NCBI GenBank assembly: GCA_030063045.1
Contig: JAQSEB010000178.1
Coordinates: forward strand, 186,001 to 250,000
Origin: Pratylenchus scribneri
Lineage: Eukaryota > Nematoda > Chromadorea > Rhabditida > Pratylenchidae
Reading direction: 5' to 3'
DNA length: 64,000 nt
In this document: positions 57,650 through 64,000 of the stretch, piece by piece
How positions within the stretch are numbered: position 1 is the stretch's first letter
Layout of the letters: the number at the start of each line of letters is the position of its first letter
The notes under the pieces: model-generated
Databases searched by the model: none
The model's input: the letters and a program-made list of their open reading frames with translations, nothing else
Told to the model about the DNA's origin: nothing
Made by a program: the position numbers and the translations under genes

Positions 57650-59754
57650 TCATTCATCATCTTGACATTGTTGCATCATTATATTTAAATCTTCCCAATC
57701 TCTATCGAACGGATTTAAATGGAAGCCAAAAAGTTCTAAATCCATTTTATATTCTTCAAAAGAAATTGCATTTCCTAGGTCAATTAGTTTAATCACATAT
57801 CCAGCATTTTTTCTTTTGAATAGCATCACATTTTCGGCTTTTATATCGCCATGGGACCATCCTGAAAAATTTACTAAAATTTATTATATATATTTTTGTT
57901 ACCTTTTTGATGCATTTGTTTTATGCCTTTGGTAATTTCTGTGCGTAATAAATTGCATTTAAGACCATAATTTAACATAGATCTTAAATTATATATGAAA
58001 TTTTGATAATCGATGGTTATATTTACCTTTGATTAAAAATTTGTTGAATTGTTATTTCACCAAATGGCAATACGCAAATTTGTCTACTACTAAAAAAATT
58101 AATTAAACAAAAATAATTTTTCTATTAGAGAAAACTATAATTTCACAGAATCAAATATATCCACCGCCATCATTAATCTTTTCCATGAAATCGGGGAAAA
58201 ATTTATGATATTCCCTTAGAATCTATCAGCAAATAGTTGAGTTTATGTCCCTCAAAAAAGGCCGAGAAGTGAACCAATCGGATCGATTCATAGCTCATTC
58301 GAAAACGCTCGAAAAATTCAAATATTTCTTCAAACTCCGATCTTAAGCTCTAAATCCTCGTTGAGTCCTAATTCTAGGCATAGTCCTCTCTTTATATGTA
58401 AAATATTGATGACCATAATAATTTTATTTTTGAGTTTTATGTGAAATCAATGCCATATACTACACCAACAAATCGATACGCGATATTTAAATTTTTTTAT
58501 CATCTTAATTTTTTTCTTCAACTCTTTTCTTTTTAATTAAAATTTTTACATATACATATTCATTCAACTCGTCGAGCTCTTTGGAATAAGCTCGGTCTAC
58601 AAATCCTTCGGTCTTTTTCTACGGGCATTGGACAGTCAAATATTTTGATAAAATTATGTTATAAATATACAATAAATATTTGCTCACCCCAAAGCCCAAA
58701 CTCACATATCTACTTCGCTGAATTCAATTACATTTCCACAATGAGGCCCCGTCTTGCAAGCACGCATGGCTAGAATTTCGTTGCGAGAATAACAATCCGT
58801 TTTGATGGCATAACATTCACCGCTCTCATTTCGTCCATGCATAATCTGATATGATAAAAGGACCGGATTTATAGACAAATGCAAATATTTATATGCAATT
58901 AGATATTTTGGCATATTTTGGCAAAAATTGTCTTTCAAAAATACAAATCGAAAATTGCATATTTTCAAGCAAATTTTGCTATAATTCGCATATTTGGCAC
59001 TTTTTGTGCATATAAATCCGGTCCTCTAATTATAAATACCATAAAATATATTGTTAATTTAATTATAAAAAAATTGAAAACGACAATTTAAATTTAAATT
59101 TATGAATGTTGTGTTATGCGTATGCGTACCCGTCGACGTCGATCAATGTAGAATAAATTCGTATAGATTTTCTTGTTTATTGTTATGTTTAATTGTACTG
59201 GTTTTTGCTGGCCAATTGTTCTGCCGCAACTGCATTTTTCGCTAAACATATTTTCTGTCATTTTTTGCTCTTTAATTGGAATTGGCATAACACCGTTTTT
59301 CCTTTCTTAAAATAAAATGGGAAAAAAATTTGTCTGAAATTAGAGTCTAAAATAGAATATTTTTATTATTTAAGTAGATAAATTCGCTTCCATCCTTTTT
59401 AGTTATGAATATCACTAAGCCCAAAACATCATCTAATTTAAAATTCTCTCATCCAATATCACGGAAGACGAAACTAAACTAAACTAAACCCTTGTTAACA
59501 TTGTATTTTATCAACTCTACCTTTTGAAAATATCCGTCTGACAATGCTGCCAGAATGTCCAGCTGTGAATGCGGATTACTCGATTTTGGTTTAAAGAAGC
59601 AAGAAAAACAATGTCTGTCTGGATCTTTTTCCCTTTTAATTTTTGAAAGTGATGAAGGTTCTACTTGTTGATCTTCCATATTTGTTGTTGACCAAATACA
59701 GGGAAAATTCAATACAAGGAATATGAATATTTTGTTTATCCGAATAATTGACAT
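57650..59754 (-). CDS. Secreted, shortened protein-kinase-like protein, 311 aa
   Basis: Six exons: 59490-59754, 59130-59305, 58706-58845, 58027-58089, 57903-57982 and 57650-57861. All are GT-AG and the frame closes. The N-terminus MSIIRINKIFIFLVLNFPCI is a likely signal peptide (cleavage near WST), followed by ~115 residues without known domain. The kinase features are in order: Lys162 in ECYAIK, a helix-C Glu at 170 (RNEIL), hinge-like LPFGEITI, IKQMHQKGWSHGDIK with catalytic Asp247 and Asn252, and metal-binding Asp269 in DLGN. The glycine-rich loop is not recognisable. After DLG, the activation segment and most of the C-lobe are missing: the chain goes to MDLELFGFHL and ends 25 residues later. 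HRD is HGD and DFG is DLG. It may be a low-activity or pseudokinase effector. Confidence 0.82.
58858..59027. mobile_element. MITE in kinase intron 2
   Basis: aggaccggatttata (58858) and tataaatccggtcct (ends ~59027) are inverted. The interior repeats gcaaattttgc/tatttgc words. One end of the same type is seen near 941-955. Confidence 0.75.
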
Positions 59755-60332
59755 GTTTTAAATCTAAATTTTAATAATATTAAATATTATTTTTATTTCA
59801 TGAATGTCCAGACTCTAGGCCGGAGCAATATGGATAAATTCTGGAGGTTCATCGATTTCCAATTTCCATGCGCCATATTGATTATGCCATCACTTTTCTT
59901 CCGACTCATCTATTTCCAAATCAATATCCCCAACTCCAACGAGACCTAGATGAAAGCCCTTCCCTCAATAAACCCAATTACCGAATCTCGATCAATTCTC
60001 TGGTTTTCTTTTCGACCTGCGCTTTGGTGGCCTTATTTTCCCAATTGGTTGGGAGGATAGAATAAACAATTGAATATGAGGCCGGGAGAGATGTGGTGAA
60101 GAATAGACGGTTGCGGATTTTTGTATTTCATTTGACTCCATTTCGGTTAGCCGTTTGGAAGTGGCTGCCTCTAGATCGACTAGCAGAAATGGAGTCAAAG
60201 TAATGTTTTCAGATCGGCTAGCCGACTCTGAGTCGTTTAAATCACCAGATTGACTACAGCATATACAAAAGAATTGCTAAAAGTATTCAAATTTGTAAAT
60301 CAAATCATTTTCCACAATCCACACCCATCCAT
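59755..60332. other. Upstream of kinase gene
   Basis: Two opposing frames of 65-68 codons (59868-60065 +, 59992-60198 -) overlap, and neither shows motifs. Probably promoter and spacer. Confidence 0.3.
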
Positions 60333-60524
60333 CAAATAAGTCCTTCAAATGCTGGGTATAATTTCAGGAAAAGACGCTTATCATTCAGGCCCTCTTTGAT
60401 GGCACTCAGTTGGAAGGCCTCTTCGGCAATTTTGCGTGCCTCCGCCATTTTGTGTTGCTTCATGTAGACTTGGACCAAAAGGATGTGGATGGTCGGATAT
60501 TTCAGTCCATTTTTGGGTAAAATT
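60333..60524 (-). pseudogene. TPR-protein terminal exon, isolated
   Basis: A minus-strand exon opening after CCAAAGTAG at 60524 reads ILPKNGLKYPTIHILLVQVY and then MKQHKMAEARKIAEEAFQL, a tetratricopeptide-repeat helix pair, before ending at LKLYPAFEGLI and stop. It has higher GC than its surroundings, typical of coding sequence here. No preceding TPR exon could be found on the minus strand up to 61800, so it may be a gene fragment or the end of a gene with a long intron. Confidence 0.5.
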
Positions 60525-60715
60525 CTACTTTGGTAGGCAATTTTAATTGTTCACAATTTTGATATCTTTTTATTCAACCAAAAACAATTCAAAAATAATT
60601 GAGAAATGCATTTATAAGAAAAATAAAAGCATTTGAACAAAATAAATACAATCTTTTGTATTAAAAAAAAGAAAAATTTACATGCACTTATAATTTAAAA
60701 TTTTATCGCTTATGT

Positions 60716-60940
60716 CCTTATAAAACCAAAAATTTTCCCATACAAATACTGATTGTTTTAATTCGATGCGAGCCATGTTATTGAGCCTTTTCGCCAAATT
60801 TGCGTGCCAAGGCCACTTTTTGTACTTGCTCGCGTCACAGTCATTGTTAAATGAATATTTTCCTTCAATATTATTGTGAATATTATCGCCAATTGAATAA
60901 AAAGCATTTTATCGGCTCAAGAACATACAAATCCGGGGGT
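60716..60940 (-). pseudogene. Orphan exon-like ORF
   Basis: An uninterrupted minus-strand frame of about 70 codons reads YSIGDNIHNNIEGKYSFNND, then WPWHANLAKRLNNMARIELK, and ends KILNYKCM before stop. Aromatic- and Cys-containing composition looks protein-like, but there is no start codon, no clear acceptor and no recognised family. Possibly the last exon of a lost gene. Confidence 0.3.
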
Positions 60941-61139
60941 CATTATAAAATAGATGCCAATTTCCCGCTCAACAATTACTGCACTCCCAGAAAGCCATAT
61001 TTTGAAAAATAAAAATTTTTGAGACTTCAATTTTTAAAATAGCTTTTTTTTATTATTTGCAAACAAATTTTACATTTATTTAAATAAATTTGTCTATGAA
61101 GTAAATAAATATTTAATAAAAACAAAAATTATAGGGTAA

Positions 61140-61480
61140 AAAATAGGGGTGCTTTTCCGTTTATTGACCCCTCACGAAAATTTTAGAAAAGAGGCCCGTG
61201 AAAAAATTTTTAAGTCAAAAAATTTTGCATGCAATTTTTTCACAAAAATCAACTGGACAGTGTGGCGAAGGAATTTTTTGACGCTAAGTTCCCAGATTAG
61301 GTACCACCCACTTAATTTTTGAATATTTTTCACCTAAAAATTCAAGTAGGTCACGTGAATGACGTCTTTTGAAAAAATTAATGTCATATTCGTATTTATT
61401 AGCGTCAAATTCTATTCTTAGAGGCCGGTTTTCAAAAATTTTCGAGATGGAATCATAAAACGGAAAAAAAAGCCAGATAG
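61140..61480. repeat. Imperfect inverted repeat
   Basis: cttttccgtttattgacc and cgaaaattttagaaaagagg near 61152-61195 pair loosely with the reverse complement of 61425-61474. It is probably an old MITE. Nothing else is supported between 60941 and 61807. Confidence 0.4.
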
Positions 61481-61807
61481 AGTATTTAAAAATTACAATT
61501 TTCCTGTGAGTGTGTCACCAATTTTCTAGAAATTAATATACTGTATTAATTTGTGTAAAATTCTCTATTGCTGCCATTCTCCAAAAAATGCACATTATCT
61601 TATAAAAAAAAATTATTAGACTAATTGTATACATTTTATGCATAATAAATTATATAAATAGGAAAGTTTCATTTTTCTCAATTAAATAATTTAATTCTCA
61701 AACATTTGCAGCCGATAAATGTAAAATTAATTGTTGATTGGCAACTCATAATTTTAAAAGAAATGAAATAAAAGGCTGGTAAACTTTCATTCACATTTAT
61801 TGAAAGA

Positions 61808-63415
61808 ATGGCAGAAGAATTGAATAATTTTTACACAATTTCATTATGCTCAATTGCTTTGATCAGAGCATTAATCGCCTCATGCGGAATTTTGATGAAT
61901 AATTTTCTGGTTTATGTGATAATCAGGAATAAGTTAATTGAAAATTAATTTTTAATAAAATTTTTTAAATTCAATCTCTCAAGGAATCTTCAATCAATTA
62001 CCGGCATTTTATTGGCAATTTTTTCTGCCAGTGATGCCGTTGGATTATGTGCATCAATTTTGCCCGCTTTTCTTGTGCCAATGCAAAAACAAATTTCATT
62101 TTTGCAATGTTTCTGGTTTCAAGTTTTTCCTTTTTTTGCTGTTCAACATGCCTGTTTTTGTATGCTTTGCATTAGTATCGACCGATTCTTGATCGTTTGG
62201 AAACCCATTTTGTATTTTAAAAATTTTTTGAATTTGAATTTAAATTCCCTTCTTTTTTATTTATCGCACTGTGCTCAATAAACGACCCATCAGATTGATT
62301 TTTTCATTGAATCTTCTTTCAATTTCCTTTTGCGGCTGTTGGGCATTTTTGACATTTAAAAATTCAGAAAATTATAAAGAAATGTGAGTGCTAGAATAAT
62401 TGTTCAAAATAACAGAATAAGGGAATATAGGAAAATAGGGTAGGAGAGATTCGGGTACCCGAACCGGAAATAGAAACGGAACCGAGGTCAGAGTGAGAAC
62501 CGAGGATCAAAACCGACTGGTTCTTCTGTTCTTCCCTTTCACCTTGAGAGGCAATTTTTACTTTTTTACTAAAAATTTTACATGATAGGAGATAGGACCA
62601 GTTTTGGTTAACGAAAATTTTTTTCTCTAATTTTTCGAACCTACATCAGAATTCGAAGCGGACAATTCGGTATAGAATCAACTCTGTTCTACTCTAGAAG
62701 AAAATATGAATTATTAATAGCATTGGACGGTAAATTTTAAATAGAATCGGAACTATTAAAAAATGGTTTCCAATATTATCAATCATTTCACCTTAAAATT
62801 AAATTCTAAACATATTTTTTTTAAATTTAATAGAAAACTTTATTGCAATCCTGGTGACATTTTACAAGGTGAAACATCAAAATGGTGGTATCGATACGAA
62901 ACAATTTCGACAACAATTTTTTCCGTTGTATTCTATATTCTCATTTGGATTCGGCTAAAAATAAAATGTAGTAGTTTTGCATATTTAAATTTATTTGTGA
63001 TCATATGATTTTAGCGAATTCCACTTCTCAACATTTCCAAAATATCGCAGAAATAAGACGCATTATAAAATCATTGACCTTGATTATGGCTTTCATTTTC
63101 TTTTGTTTTTCCGGCGGAATGCTTTCAATCACCATTTTGTCGGCAATAATTAAAAATAATCCACAAATGTTGAATTTATGCGTGCAAATCTCGGTTCAAC
63201 TAATTATTTTGAATCAAGTTGTGACTGCGCCCATTCTCTATATTTGCAAGTTTGCATAAAAAACTATAGAAAAAATTCAAAAAAATATATATTTAAGCAG
63301 TGAATATCGCAATGCAATTAACAATGAATTACCACTTTTAAAATGGTTCACAAAAGAATCGAATCATTCGACAACGACGGTCATTCAAATTCAAACATCA
63401 ATGCTTCGACATTAA
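61808..63415 (+). CDS. Seven-transmembrane chemoreceptor-like GPCR (srsx-like), 319 aa
   Basis: Exons 61808-61932, 61984-62211, 62264-62383, 62834-62967, 63015-63249 and 63298-63415. The frame closes at 319 codons, a normal length for nematode srsx-type receptors. Hydrophobic segments are seen in order: LIASCGILMNNFLVYVII (TM1), GILLAIFSASDAVGLCA (TM2), FPFFAVQHACFCMLC (TM3) followed by SIDRFLIVWKPI (DRF in place of DRY), LIFSLNLLSISFCGCWAF (TM4), TTIFSVVFYILIWIRLK (TM5), LTLIMAFIFFCFSGGML (TM6) and a TM7 ending TAPILYICNSEYRNAI, the family's typical NSEYR junction. Intron 2 has a good GT donor, but position 62263 lacks an AG (sequence ends TATTTA), so splicing there is non-canonical or the gene is recently damaged. 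Confidence 0.8.
62384..62833. repeat. GPCR intron 3 with GGTTC/GAACC-rich insertion
   Basis: A 450-nt intron, about ten times the usual size. Its first half is rich in gaaccg/cggttc words (62445-62530), suggesting an inserted, now degenerate element. Confidence 0.45.
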
Positions 63416-64000
63416 AATTTTTGTGAAAAATTTGATTACATTTTGCTCATTTTTATCATCAATAAAATTTTATCGCTTTTAATATATTTAAAATATTATT
63501 TTTCTATTTTTTTGAAACAAAAAAAATTGTAAAACAAATAATTTGCTTTCAAAAATTCGAGTTTATTACACACGATGATATAAAATTTTTTATAAAAAAA
63601 ATAAAATTATAAGCTTGCCCCAATTGATGATTATTGTCTCTGGCTGGCATATGCTGTGGACAAGAGTGGAACGAAATCGGCTTAAACCGCCATTTGCAAA
63701 TTCCTTTTTCGTCGATTTCGGTTTCTCATATTTTTGGTTTTTTAGCAAAAATTCCCAATCATAAATTGTATACTATCGTTCGATACAAAAATAACGGCAA
63801 AAGTAAAAATTGATATCTCGCCAAAAATAATTTTAAAATGATAGGTAACACATTTCTAATTGTAAGTTCTAATTTTAGACACTGAGCATGAATCTAGGCA
63901 AAAAAATTAATGCAAAATGTTAAAATTATAATATTATAAAATTATATTCAGTATAAAAAGCTTTGTCGCCAACATTTTGGGGTATAATAAGGTTCCGGAT
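63416..64000. other. 3' flank of GPCR gene
   Basis: AT-rich, no supported gene. The last bases (ggggtataataaggttc) repeat a word found in SM7 intron 5 at about 53598, so a dispersed repeat begins at the window edge. Confidence 0.4.

Overview
The window is AT-rich eukaryotic DNA, roughly three quarters A+T by eye. It has many very short introns (typically 43-60 nt), pyrimidine-rich TTTTAG/TTTCAG acceptors, acceptor-like sites a few bases upstream of start codons that suggest spliced-leader trans-splicing, a nematode chemoreceptor-type GPCR and an F-box-like/SPRY protein. Together with a high density of secreted, fast-evolving genes, this points to a nematode, most likely a plant-parasitic, root-knot (Meloidogyne-like) species. 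That assignment is inference. All gene models were spliced by hand. For the models scored highest, the reading frame closes across every junction from start to stop.

Layout. 1-2640: repeats and two inverted-repeat elements. 2643-4036 (-): F-box-like/SPRY gene. 5242-6830 (+): coiled-coil, tail-anchored protein. 7628-8331 (-): decayed coiled-coil gene. 8535-9805: defective Tc1/mariner element with intact 30-bp ends. 10592-12927 (-): secreted S1 serine protease. 13868-17479 and 17680-22153 (-): tandem pair of ten-exon secreted proteins (479 and 494 aa) of unrecognised family. 23006-55526 (+): array of seven related secreted-protein genes (SM1-SM7). 57650-59754 (-): secreted, shortened protein-kinase-like gene. 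60333-60940 (-): TPR exon and one orphan exon-like ORF. 61808-63415 (+): srsx-like GPCR.

The SM array is the most notable content. All seven genes start with a homologous exon: signal peptide, then an acidic/Asn-rich stretch, usually with a short basic GKRK-type cluster. The exons behind it differ by member. SM1-SM3 continue into C2H2/C2HC zinc fingers. SM5-SM7 continue into Gln/His/Pro-rich exons. SM4-SM7 end in a five- or six-exon helical module with conserved splice phases. Most junctions in the first half are phase 1, which would let exons be exchanged without frame loss. Secretion signal plus basic cluster plus zinc fingers suggests proteins exported from the worm and possibly working in a host nucleus. 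This is a hypothesis.

The array has duplicated with its surroundings. A 41-bp minisatellite lies about 0.6-0.9 kb upstream of SM5, SM6 and SM7. A different conserved upstream block lies before SM2, SM3 and SM4, with two further copies that have no gene. Non-autonomous hAT-like elements with 8-bp target duplications and several MITEs sit between the genes and inside their introns.
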